Source: Phoenix dactylifera (taxonomy: Eukaryota; Streptophyta; Magnoliopsida; Arecales; Arecaceae). Taken from it: a stretch of 64,000 nt of DNA. A program made the position numbers and the translations under genes. The notes under the pieces are model-generated. The model had not been told where the DNA came from and made no database searches. It saw nothing but the letters and a program-made list of their open reading frames with translations. The stretch is from positions 3,782,001 to 3,846,000 of the forward strand of contig NC_052393.1 of NCBI RefSeq assembly GCF_009389715.1, given 5' to 3'. Positions 1 through 11,605 of the stretch are shown here, one piece after another. Position 1 is the first letter of the stretch, and every line of letters begins with the position of its first letter.

Positions 1-96
1 ATTACTCTTATTAGTAAAAAATCATTAATAAAAGAAGCGATTTTTTTCATGTATAACAGACATCATTTGACTTTAAAGAATTATCTGATGTATCAG

Positions 97-3000
97 GCAA
101 AGAAGGCTGGTTCAAAATTAAAGAGTCGAATTGTTGCTGAAAAGTCAATAGCTGAATGGTCTCAATTAATTGAACAAATGGAAGATCAAATTTCAACAGT
201 TCTTCAAGAAGAAAGGTTCCGTTACATAATAACCTCTTGTCAATAATATTTCAATGTGTTACTAATACTTTAATTTCATGCAGGGAGGAAAGAGCATTGA
301 GGAAAGCGGAAATGGAAGCAACAAAGGTTTTCTATGTTTTCTTCAAATATTTTCTTGAAATATTTTGAAAATAATTTGTCATTCACATAGATGTAATATG
401 GATGTCAACACCAATTCAAATATACTCTTCTTAACTATCTTTCATGATAAAATATACAGGCAGAAAATATGATCGCACATAAGGAAGAAATTTTTTCACG
501 CCCTAAAAGAACTTGGTTTGCAACTGAAAAGGAGAAGAAACTTCTAGCTAAGGCTGCAAAAGTAAGTGTTTTTAGCATAATGCCCATTATAGTTGAATCT
601 ATGTGCTGATTTATTAATTTTCTTTGGAATATTAGGATTCAAAGTTTGACTTTTAGCTTGGATTTATCTGTATCATTTTTTTACTTTCCTTTTCTTATGG
701 TTAAGTGCTACGAAGTGGAGAAGCTTTTTCTTGTGAATTTGAAATCTTTAACATGATTTTGCTGTTACAGCCAGTATAAGGGTTGATGCTATGGCCTGCC
801 ATTTTATCACAAAAAAATCCAAGATCTGCATAGTGCATGCCTTCTGCTTTCTGGTTTCGCTTATTTCCTTTTCTTAGGAACTCTCTATAGCATTATTAAA
901 AGCTTCCTTCAGATTGGCTTTGGGGTTAGTATGACGGGAGATGCTGTCCATGGCTCCTTGAAAGCATTTGTATAAAAGTAAATCCAATATCCTCGATAAC
1001 AAACAATTTCTATGCTGGTTAAGTATCAGGAAAAAAAAAGGAAAAGAATATTCTATGCTTAAAGTGTCAAAAGGAAAAGAGTATTACAGTTTGTGCATGT
1101 TAGTCTTGATGGACTTCAATGGTAAGAAAATGTTTCTTAATCAAGTAGAGAGCAGGTGTCCAGTGCTGGAGATTCTGGTTGTTATGGCTTCTTTGGTTTA
1201 TGATTGTATGATGTTTATTTGCTCATAAGTGGGTGTACACATCTAGGTGGAAGATTACTGCTACTAGAGTTTTTTTATCAGATGAAGTCAAGGTCCTCTT
1301 TGATATCATTGCATTTTAATCAACTCTTTTCTCCTTTACCCCATAAAATGAAGAACATGAAGGTATTATGCGCTTGTTCATAATAAGATTAACTTTCCCA
1401 TTTTAATCTAATTGGCATGATTGCATCGTAAAACAAACTTGACATATGGTGGGAATCATCCAATTAACTTGGTTGCCCAATATGACCTCATCCAATTTGG
1501 ATTAGGTCTGGGCCAAGCAGATTCCTTGTGGGCCAAGGTTCTTGTTAGGCATGCGGAGTAGGTGAAATCTGGTCATGTTAGAAAAAATTAAAGGGATGTT
1601 GTCAATTTCTGTATCTATGAGCAAATATGAACTCTTTTTTACTTTTCTACATTCCCAATGCTTTCTTATTTCTCGTTTAAAGAGCTCCAAATTCGAATGA
1701 TCCAAATATATGTTGCTATATATATGTGCTTATCTAGGAAGAGGTCAGTGTGCAGTCATTCTTCATCTTCAACCTTCTCCCCCTACTTCTTCACTATAAT
1801 GCTTCAATCTGTTGAAAGCTTTTTTTTGGAGTAGATAGTTGAATATGTATGCTAAGATTTCAGACAACAAGAATTCAGCGTATTTTGACGAGACATCAGT
1901 AAACCTGCCCATTGTATGTTAGAGAGCAAGGTTGTTACTCAAGGTTCACAATCTCGTACTGGGTATTGTACCGGTATCTTACTGGTTTGGTATGGTATGG
2001 TTTGTACTTTGTATAGTACGATTTTCTCGCTTTTCATTCTGGTATACTTCGATATGGGTCGGTACACACTTCAGTACTCCTCGGTATGGAATGGTATAGT
2101 GGTACAGATCCTATACCAATCCAAACTTGGGATGGTATGGGTCGCCCTGCACCGGCCAGTAGGGGCAGTCCAGTAATCCTTGTTAATATTACTAGGTCAT
2201 ACCATTTTCTTATTAGTTTGGATCCTGTTGAGTTTTGACTGTTAACACTACAAGATGTGCATTTGACATTATTTATCTTGATGACCTCTTTCCAGCCTTC
2301 TCTTCCCTTTAGAGATGCTTTGATTAATTCATCTTTCTCATCATCTTATATTTCAATTTGTAGGAATCCTTGGAAAAAAATCAAAATGGTCAAAAGGAAG
2401 TAATAAGTGCTCAGCAAGCAGAAGAATTGAAATTGAAGGAGAAGAGAAAAAGAGAGCGTGAGGTGAGATTTCTTTCTAATCTAAAGATAACTGGATTCCT
2501 AATGTTTATGTATGTGAATTCTATATTGATATGTTAAATATTGCTTAGTATGTTCATGTTTTTGTCTAAAAGAAAAATCTGCCACGTAAGAAACGTCGAA
2601 GACTGGAAGCAGCTCGGGAGATTTTAGAGAATGAAGAGGAAGATAACAATGAAGATCAGGTTCATATGCCCTTTCTTTCATGGTTACTGTTTGAAGTTAT
2701 CTTTTTGATCTTCTATAAATTTGTCATTTCTTGCAGAAGATCTCCTGTAAATTTTGGTCAAAGATTTAAGAAAAATCTTTCTGAAAATCCTTTTTTTAAT
2801 TTCTGCATGAGAACTAGTTTTGACCTTTTGCCCTTTATTAATTTTAATGGTATCTCCTTGTTAAATATCTTTTGCAGCAGTTTGATCTCATGATGTCCAG
2901 CATTATGGTTAGCGATGAGTTTATATATTATCAACTGTATGACTGCAGGAAACCGGAGGCGGCAAGAAAGGGAAAACAGGGATATCGCTTGTTGATGTAG

Positions 3001-6000
3001 CTTACCGCCGAGCAAAATCAGTGAAAGCTATTCAGAAGGCACATGAAGGTGGGAAGATATTGAAAAATTCTGGCAAAAGGGCAAACCAACCTTCTCAAAA
3101 AAATCAAACCAGAAAAGAAGAGATGCTCGAACTATTCCATAATGATATGGGTGAAAGGAAACAGAGCCATACCTCTAAGAGAAGTAATAATGCTTCTAGT
3201 AGAAGAAAATCTAAGAGTTCTTTCAAGAGTAAATCAAGGTACAGATGGCATTTTCTATACACATCTCTATTACTGCTTGGAACCAAGTAGTTGTCTTGCA
3301 TGTCAATGACTATGAGTATTTCTTTAGGTTTTAATAGGTGCTAGAGTCCATTTCACGTCCTAGTTGCTCAGTTATTTACCTTGGTCAATGCTAGAATTAA
3401 ATACTGATGCAAGTTCATGCACAAGTATGGTACAGTTTTGCTTTTGAAATCTCAAAAGTTTTTTTTTTTAACCCCAAAAAAGAAAATCTCAAAGGGCTTT
3501 TGTCTTTTAGTTGAATGCTTGAAGTTAAACATTGTGTATTTTAGAAGCATATGGTACTTGGACAGGCGGGAAGTTTCTTCTCCAAATGTTTGCATGCTTT
3601 TGTAATTAGCTTGTGCTTTCTTCAAAAGATGTTAAAATTTAACTAGCAAGGGAAACAAATAATATATATGCATTTGAACATGTTTCTAGTATGCCACGTT
3701 GGTAGGAAACTTGGGTGATCTTTCATAAACTTGCATTAGTGTGCTATGCTGTTTTACGTTTGGGTAGATAATCAATCTATTCTCCTCTATGTTCCCTTCA
3801 TTAGGTTGGGTGGGGCCCCTGCAACTGCATGGGGTGGTTGGCGGGGTGTGGGGTGGGGGGTGGGTTTAGTGCATACTTGCATGGACAGCTTTGTCTATAT
3901 AATTTTTTGAGGTAGACATATCAGGAAACATGTAATGGAAGGAGAATAAATTATTAAAGCGATCAAAGAAGATGGGGGGCAGGCATGGTAATGGGCCAGG
4001 TTGTGTTGATCTTTACTACTGAACCATACTGACATTGACCTGAACCTGACCTGACTTGCCAATGAGTCACGACAAAGTTCTTACTGAGACCTGCTAGCAG
4101 GTTATCTTCACTGACCTTGACCTGACACATCAACCAGAATCAGGGAACATAGGGGAAGAGGATGAATAAGAAAGGGTAAGAAGGATAGGGGCCATGTAGG
4201 GCTGCATGATACTGATGGGTGATATTATGGCTGAATAATAGTAGCAAGGCAGTTCCACCCTGGTGGCAGGGTGACAACAAGGCTCAATATCTGTTCAAGT
4301 GACATGACAGGGTGAGAGGGCTACTGTCCAAGCAGGACGAATGGTGGCTGGGTGGGATGATTGTTGGGTGGCCTGAGATGAGAGGAGAGGTGAAATAGAG
4401 GAGAGATTGAAAAAGAGGAGGATAGGAGAAGAGAAAAGAGGAGAGGAGAGGAAAAGATTGGTGGGGAGGAAGAGCCAGAGAGGAGGGGAAACTGGAATGT
4501 CAGTGGACTTGCAGAGGGAATGGAAAGAACAATTTAGGATTTAGTATGTTACTTTCTAATAGATAATAGTAACAAAATCTTACACTAGTAATTGATAAAT
4601 GCACTTTGGTTTTTTGTTGATACACTGCTCTTGTCTGCTCTAATGGAATCAAGAACTAATCCAGAGAGGATATTTATTTTAAAAAGGGAGTATTTATAAC
4701 GTTATAGGATTTGTTAATAGAAATATTACATTGTATACAATATTAATATAATTTTTAAATGTGTATATCTGACTAGTTATTATCTGCCAACCTGAACCTG
4801 ACTTGGCTGACCTATACTCTCTACCTGTGGATTCAATGTGTCAGGTATGGTTAACAGGTTTAAACCTAAATTGATGGTCATATAGAAGAGAGTATATGGA
4901 GGAAATAGGAGAAGATACTTTTCTATGCAACTATGAAGCTAAAGTCAAAAATTTCTACCCTAGGCCTCAAGTTCTAATCAATGTCAAAGCTCACTATGAA
5001 AAACTCTCAAGCTGTATAATCAATTGATGCTCCTTGCATAAATCTTTCAAGAAGAAAAATCCTTACATATGAAGATCTTCAGATTAGCGCCTGTCTATTC
5101 CTACTTAAGAAAATGTAGAACACTTTGTAAACCTATAGCCGGGGTGTGCAAATGGGGGTTGGAGACTTGTACATCCCCAGTTCAGCACTAAGGAGGAAAA
5201 ATACTTGGGAAAGTTCTAGACCTTGTCTATTCATAAGTTAATTTCTGCTTTTGAACAGAGTGAGAAGGCTCGAAAGGATCATCCAAGTGGCGAGGCTGCA
5301 CTAGGAGGAAACAAGCAACCTTTATATAATAATATGTATACCGGAGATGGCTGATAATGTGAATTTTAGAAGGCTAATGATGAACTTGCCACTGTTAAAA
5401 TATGACACTTGACTGGAGGATACATTGAAAGTTTGTATAAAGAAAGAAAAACCCTTGAGCTAGATGATTAAAAGTTCATGGTTATAGATTTGTTATTTGA
5501 TGACCGATATGTTAATTGACCATTGTTCAATCATTGGCCTGATATCATAACAGCAGGAATAAGCCTCATTAATCTTCTTGGGTGGATTAATATGGTGGTT
5601 TCTCATGAATTTTATGAGAAAAAAATAGTCGATAGGCTTGCTTGGATGCTTTATTTTTATTGAAGGGGTTATATATAGCTAATACATAGGAGAAATCTCT
5701 TGGAAGATTCTGCGCTGAAACATGGATCGTGCATTAGCAATCAAAATGCACCATGTAGTTGATGTATTATTTTCTTCTTTGTTTTCTTTTCACCTGTTCT
5801 TAAGGATATTGTCTTCTTCTCTAAGTTCGCGTGTGTTTATATGAATGAAAAATATGAAGATTATGGATAGGATGCGGAGTTATAATTTTTGATTGCCTTT
5901 GACCTATTGAAGCCTTGACCTTTTCACCTGTTCTCAAGGTTATGGTCCTCAGAGAAAAGTTCATTTCTCTCATATAAACTAAAAATATGAAGGTTATGGA

Positions 6001-6208
6001 TGGGATGCCAACATAATTGTTGAATGCTTTTGACCTCTTGTTACATTTCCTATCTGTTGTGCATATCTTTGTCCCTTTTCCTTTAAATTCATCATTAACA
6101 ATCTTTGTTCATGCTTTGGTTATTTTTGCAGTTTATTCCATGATAATTTTTATTTGTCAAATTCTTAAATAGTTTTGAACCCTTCACAGGTATAAACGGA
6201 GAAAGTAG
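97..6208 (+). CDS. RH28: DEAD-box ATP-dependent RNA helicase 28-like, C-terminal exons (partial gene)
   Basis: These are the last seven coding exons of a DEAD-box helicase. The helicase core lies upstream of the window. By GT/AG sites and unbroken phase the exons are 97-215, 284-326, 460-561, 2364-2462, 2573-2659, 2949-3238 and 6190-6208, ending in TAG. The joined tail matches my memory of plant RH28: an IEQMEDQ segment, an REERALRKAEMEATKAEN block, RPKRTWF, then a very basic stretch (KEKRKREREKNLPRKKRRR), SFKSKSR and a terminal YKRRK. RH28 is the plant counterpart of DDX27/Drs1, a nucleolar helicase of 60S ribosome assembly. The basic tail fits RNA binding and nucleolar targeting. The introns are 68 bp to 2.95 kb. 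The 2.95-kb last intron (3239-6189) carries GA-rich low-complexity DNA near 4380-4460 and no other recognised gene. Family assignment is firm. The final 19-nt exon is chosen because YKRR(K) is the usual family ending. Confidence 0.9.
5261..5354 (+). other. Candidate alternative terminal exon of the RH28-like gene
   Basis: Inside the last RH28 intron, an acceptor-like acagag is followed by an open stretch in the phase left by the 3238 donor. It would replace the conserved YKRRK ending with 31 further residues, beginning SEKARKDHPSGEAALGG, and ends at TGA 5352-5354. The residues are hydrophilic and look protein-like. Using the more usual acceptor two bases earlier would give a different frame and an earlier stop. 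It may be an alternative 3' end, or chance. Confidence 0.25.
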
Positions 6209-7782
6209 GAGAAAGTTCTTAAATGATAATCCAACAAGATGTCACTCAATTGATTTATGGTCATGGTTCAAATTGGCTGAAGCTCATATTTGTAAGAATA
6301 TTAGTTTTATATTTTAGAATTTTGACAATATCATATGAGTCATACTGCAGAATTTGTTATATCGATATGTATCATGTTGTCATTCAACCATCTTAATCTA
6401 GTTGAGGTTTCAATCCATTTTTGTATTTGTAATATACCTGCCATGGGCCTCCTAATACATGCATAAATTCTCATAGGCATGTGTTTTACGATATCAAGAT
6501 TTGCATCCCTGCCTTAGTTACACATGGAACAACGAAGGTATATGTTAGTAAAGACGGACACATTTCATGTCACTGTAAATATTGTCCTCTAGAAGATCTA
6601 GCCATTTATAGCTATGGTTATGGTGATAAATCTATCCTCTTTATATTAACTTAATAAAGCCAATGAATATCACCATATCCTTACCAACTTGAAAATGTCC
6701 TTTGTCTTCAAGTTTTTTGGGATCTCGAGCCCCTTTGATTTGCTTATGCCTTTCCTGCTGATGAGGGAATCAATTTTTAATATTTGTTTTGTTGTCAACT
6801 CCTACAAGTTCTTTGGCATTATAATTGTGGCTTACGTTATTCTATATGAGGGCCTGTCAACTATCTAATCTCTCTTTCTAAATCCTTGGGAACCTTGTGG
6901 GTAGCTTTAGTTGCATGAGCTTAAACCATGACCGATATTTCTGGTCCCCTATTCTCAAACTGGCCTGCTGATTGACAGATGAAATGAAAACTTTTTTATT
7001 TCGTAGAAATAAATGATTTTGATGAAAGAATTTATGCTTGTAGCATGTAGTAACGACAGTCTGGGCTTCCAAAAGATGGTATTGCTTTTTTAGCACACTA
7101 GATGAAATCATCTGGGTACTGTTGAATTTTGACAGCAAGAGTTTTAAGATTACGAAGTAGAAGTTGAGCCTGTTGTCACTTTTACCTGCCTCTAATTCCT
7201 ATCAGTTTTTGTTCTGACATGTTTTCTGGGAAGTCCTTGACGTGACAAAAGAAGAAGAAAATCAAGATAGCATTATCCATTTTTATGATCGTCTTTTCCA
7301 TTTTTCTTAATTTCGGATTCGTACTTGGCTTTGGCTTAAGGCTTATCTTGCTATATTTAAGGTTGAATCTCACCAGATACAATGTTCTTGGCTGTGATTT
7401 GTAAGAATTGTTTTTTTTTTTCCCAGCCGTTTGAGAATTCTAGCATCAAATTATTGTTACTATTATTTTTTTCCATATCTGTTCCATTCAGTAAATAAAA
7501 GCAGAGGTAGCATCAGATCAGTCATTCTATTATGAAACTGATATTGAGTCAAAACTTATGATGAAATCTTAGTTCAGCAATTGAAAATTTTAGGACCAGA
7601 ATTGTTGGGATAATAAAGGGAAGTGTGACCTTGTATCTATCCGACCTTCAAGTTTTTCCTTTTTTCTTTTTTCCCCTCAAAAGAAAGCTGCTGATAGGCG
7701 AATCTTCTTTGAAGCCATCAGTGTTCACCATGTATGATTAAAATTGAAAATATTTGGGTGAATATATTAATCTACAAGTAAC
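6209..7782. other. 3' UTR of RH28-like gene, then intergenic DNA with no recognised gene
   Basis: The first one to two hundred bases after the TAG at 6206-6208 are probably the 3' UTR. Beyond them the DNA is AT-rich with only short open frames on either strand, and no domain or repeat family was recognised. Confidence 0.5.
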
Positions 7783-7935
7783 ATGCAGTTAGAACACCAT
7801 CGAGCATTTGCTCGGATGGCGAGGGTTGGTTTTGATGGGATCAGCCTTCCTTCGAGTATAGGGTGGGTTGATTTAGAAGTGGTTTTACAGCCTAAGGAAT
7901 CAGTTGATAATCTCGAGGGAAGCTCAACAATGTAA
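7783..7935 (+). CDS. Small ORF or orphan 3'-terminal exon, function unknown
   Basis: An open frame of 50 codons begins at ATG 7783, overlapping a possible acceptor (acatgcag, exon from 7789), and ends at TAA 7933-7935. The translation is well balanced and protein-like: an HHRAFARMARVGFDG segment, then SLPSSIGWVDLEVVLQPKE and an acidic tail. It stands out against the low-complexity AT-rich surroundings. I do not recognise the family. It could be the last exon of a gene whose earlier exons I could not find between 6.2 and 7.7 kb, an extra 3' exon of the RH28-like gene, a small independent ORF, or a relic. Confidence 0.3.
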   Translation: MQLEHHRAFARMARVGFDGISLPSSIGWVDLEVVLQPKESVDNLEGSSTM

Positions 7936-8212
7936 CTCACCTTGGGTCTCATTTATCTCCACGCCGCGACTCCATGCATCTTTACCTGCTGCTTGTATTG
8001 ATGGTATTACATGTAGCATAAACAAGTATGGTTATAGTTCGTGAGAAAGAAATCGGAGGCTTATCTACGTCCAGCATGCACTAGGTGTTGTCCGACGTCG
8101 GCAGGTGTGAAAACATGTTAATTTTGGTATGTGTTGCTATTCGATGATGATTATAGAACTTATGTTGTAAGAAAATCTGGTACAAATTTTGTCCAAGTAC
8201 TGCTAATATATT

Positions 8213-8325
8213 GAAATCTATGGTAGGAACATTAGATTTAGAGCCTGTTTGGGTAGTCTAGTAGGATCGAAATCTATGGTAGGAACATTAGATTTAGAGC
8301 CTGTTTGGGTAGTCTAGTAGGGTCG
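8213..8325. repeat. Two-copy tandem duplication, 56-bp period
   Basis: The block beginning aaatctatggtaggaac is repeated immediately. Copies start at 8214 and 8270 and differ at one base near the end. It includes the left end of the MITE-like element that follows, so that end is present twice. Confidence 0.85.
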
Positions 8326-8566
8326 GATTAGATTTTCTGCCTATTCGTAGGTCAGGCAGTCCATTTGGATATTACCCATATTAATCCAATACCTCTCAGC
8401 CTGAAAAACTCTGGATTTTTATTCTCTTTCTGCAGACTAAACAAGCAGATTGGCTGGGACTAATGTTGGAATTTTGGACGGACTATTAGAAGATTGCAGG
8501 CTAGGTAGGGCGACAAATTCGATTTTTTGTAGGAGTATCCTGCATGAATATCGAAACAGACCATAA
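8235..8566. mobile_element. MITE-like element with duplicated left end
   Basis: The sequence starts with agagcctgtttgggtagtc and ends near gaaacagaccat, whose reverse complement (atggtctgtttc) resembles the start. This GCCTGTTTGG type of terminus is common on plant MITEs. The element has no coding capacity. The superfamily and target duplication could not be settled by eye. Confidence 0.4.
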
Positions 8567-9328
8567 CATTTAGAAGCATTTGCTCATGTCGTTGGGTTTT
8601 TTTTTTTCTCCATGCGCCCTTGAATTTTTCATATATCTACTATTTTTTAGCTACAAAAGTTTGGTATTACTAGAAAAATAATTGTTTGTTTCTCGATACG
8701 AGATGTTGGAAAAGAAGGAAAAGAAATGGAAGTTGTGTTAATTTTCAAGGGAACAATTATGGGAATTATGCAGAAAATATAATTATTTTTATTATGTGTA
8801 ACTTTAATGCTGAAATTCTTTTTCTAGAAATGATAAATGTCTTTGGGTGCTGTTATGTTGGGTACTTCTCTACGCTCTTGATTTGGACATAACATAGCTT
8901 GTTATAAATTTATGCAATTGGTTTTCAATTTATTTCTTTTTGGTTTGTGGCCGTAGAGATTTCATTAAATTCTAGGAAAGTAAGAACCAGAAGCCATCAA
9001 CTAAACGGACAAAATCTATTGGGAAATTTTGAAATCAAACGAGCGGCCTTGGACCAGAAAAATGGCTGCCATCGGTAGCTTGGTTTCCTTCATGACATGC
9101 ATGAGCAAACTGCAAAGAAGAGACGATCTTTTTGAATCTTTGAGATAAAGATGGCGAGCATCTACTAGTTTCCTTTAATCCAAGTAATAATGGTTAGAAA
9201 CTACAAGAGATGGCAACTGCTTCAAAACTTAGATTTGCAGCTTGTTAAGTGTGGTCAAGTAGCCACTTTGGACCACAACCCATACCAATTACCTGACCTT
9301 TGGGCTTAGGTGGCTCTGACTCGGACCA

Positions 9329-9353
9329 TCTCTCTCTCTCTCTCTCTCTCTCT
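9329..9353. repeat. (TC)n microsatellite
   Basis: About twelve uninterrupted TC units lie in intergenic DNA. Confidence 0.9.
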
Positions 9354-9889
9354 ACCGAGCTAGGGGAGAATCACTGGGTCTAGAGAATTGATGATTAAAA
9401 CTATTTTTGTTTGCATGATCTTCGCATTATTACGCACTATCATGCGGAGATAGAGAAAACAACCCGCTTGACATGACACTTTGGTGGAACCACATCAGAT
9501 AGTCAAAAGTGGTCTACTTATTATTGCCAGACCCTTTATGGCTTTTGATTTTTGAGACATAGACATGGTTTTAGTCGATCATTCTCAACCTCAATTTGAT
9601 CAAATGAAAGCAAGTTTCTGCTGGAAACCAAGACTTTCTCCATCCTAGCTGGTTGGTCCATACGCCTCAAATAGATTCTATATATTGACCAACAAACTGC
9701 AAGGTCAAGTTGCATCACTATACTCTGATTCTGTGTGTAATGGCAGTTCTAACTTGCAAAAATGTTATTTCGAAATCGGCTTAGTATTTATTAGATTTCA
9801 AGGTGATGAATGCCAAAGTAATAATGTATATCAAGTGGTAATAAGCTTCTAAGTTTTCAGTCAACCAAATTTAGGAGTACGAAGGACGG

Positions 9890-10100
9890 CAACCTCCCCT
9901 CCCACTCAAGCAAAACACCACGCTCTCAGAAACCTACCCCTTTGGCTCCCTCCCTCTCTTTCGTAGCAATAGAAAGAAGACATTCTTTCCGGAATGGGGT
10001 CCTTCTTGCTGTGGCTCGCTCTGTTGTATCGAAGGTTGGAGCTTCTTCTCCAAACTCTGCTTCCTCCTTCCCTTCTCTTTCTTCTTAATCTTCGTAACCC
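9890..10100 (+). other. Gene-start-like segment (CT-rich leader plus short reading frame)
   Basis: A CT-rich, UTR-like stretch (9893-9965) is followed by an ATG at 9994 and a Leu/Ser-rich frame for about 100 bases, up to a GT at the tcttcgtaacc donor-like site. A second frame (VARSVVSKVGASSPNSASS) resembles an organelle presequence. No downstream exons were found. It may be the first exon of a duplicated or truncated nuclear gene, but no family is recognised. Confidence 0.2.
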
Positions 10101-10477
10101 CCTGATAAATTCCTACATGCCTTCAATCACCTCCTTGTACTGGAGATATGTTCACAAATTTAAATACTTAAGACGTTTTTGTGTTGATTCTACCTTGCAC
10201 ATAAGATGCAAATCTCACTGTTTGAGCTGTGCCATGGCTAATTAAGTTCCATTAAGTTCCAAACCACAATGTTATTGGAAGATAAACTAATCAAAAAAGA
10301 ATATTTATGGATATTTTTCTTCATTTCGTCGGTGCATAAAAGTCGGCTAAAAAAAAATGGTGCATAAGTCTGGTTTTAATCAGTAGAAAAGTCAGTAGAG
10401 ACATACAATTCTAGGTTCTAGGGGTATAACTATATGGAGTTTGAGAAAAATAGAATGGAAATAAGGAGGAGATGGGG

Positions 10478-10480
<3 letters not shown>

Positions 10481-10527
<47 letters not shown>
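10481..10527. repeat. (GA)n microsatellite
   Basis: About 23 GA units. The open frame running through it is an artefact of the repeat. Confidence 0.95.
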
Positions 10528-10530
<3 letters not shown>

Positions 10531-10599
10531 AGACGAAGGAGACGAGAAAAAGATCAAGTCACATTGTCAATTTCTTTTTCGAAACCTTGCCTCAGTCAA

Positions 10600-11230
10600 G
10601 TAGGAATATTGAGTAATCATTTTGATAATACTATTCTTCATTTGATGTTGATATAATTATCATTATTGAATCTATAATATCTATATATTCTTTATTATTT
10701 TTAAAAGATTAAAGTATATCAAATTTAAATTAATTATAGATGCTTAGATTAGTAAAATATTTTTTAATAATTTGTAAATGTTGAGTTGTTGTTTGTTTTT
10801 TACGTGAGAATTTCGTAAAAGCAACATGATTTATTTAATAAGAGTTGATATTAACATGATTTATTTTTTGTTATTTTTTTTATTAATGAATTATCTTTAG
10901 TAGATTTTGATTATTTTTTATTAATTTTTTTTAAAATGTATACTTTCTTAAATATACGTAATTATATGAATATCCTCACAAAGTTACTATTTGAATGTAT
11001 ATCCATAAAAAAATTTCTTTTTACATGTCTTTCCGTAAAAATATTTCAGTCATTTTAATTTTAAATTATTTATTTTTTAATAGCGTTAGATTGTATGAAT
11101 ATATATATAAAATAAAAAAAATTATACATGTAAAATAAGTATTTTACGAGAATATATATATAAATAGAAATTTTATATATTTTGGAGTGTATATATATGT
11201 AAAAAAAAATCTAAAAAAAATAGGTATTAA
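10600..11230. repeat. AT-rich intergenic stretch
   Basis: This is very AT-rich low-complexity DNA upstream of the subtilase, with runs of A, T and TA and no coding sign. It contrasts sharply with the GC-rich gene that follows. Confidence 0.7.
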
Positions 11231-11547
11231 CTCTAACTTCTAATGAGGTCTTCAAGAAGAATCAGGAAGGAGAGACCGAAAGGGTAGAAAACGGTCAAAT
11301 CTCAAAGTTTTTCATTAGTTTCGATTTTTTTTCCCTTCTTGAAAAGGTGGACAAAGCTTAATTAAATTTTTTTTTATTATAATGGCTGCTCATTTTATTT
11401 TAGTATAGATGCGGCTAACAGGATCAAGAAGCATCAATCTAGTATAACTATAAAAAGGACATAAATATTATGGTGTCTCTCCGCGATTATCTCACGGACC
11501 CCACCAACCCACTCTTCACTCCCTCCCCTCGCCCCCACCTCTGCTGC

Positions 11548-11559
11548 TATATTTTTATC
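11548..11559 (+). promoter_or_regulatory. TATA box of the subtilase gene
   Basis: TATATTTTTATC lies about 50 bases before the ATG at 11606. It implies a 5' leader of roughly 20-30 bases, containing the CT-rich run seen just before the start codon. Confidence 0.55.
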
Positions 11560-11605
11560 CACTAAAAATTATCATACTCTTCCCACTCTCCTCCTACTCT
11601 CTGAG

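Noticed and set aside
3985..4870. Possible transposon in the RH28 intron with recurring cctgaacctgac motifs
   Set aside because: The motifs are in direct, not inverted, orientation and no clean termini or target duplication could be found.
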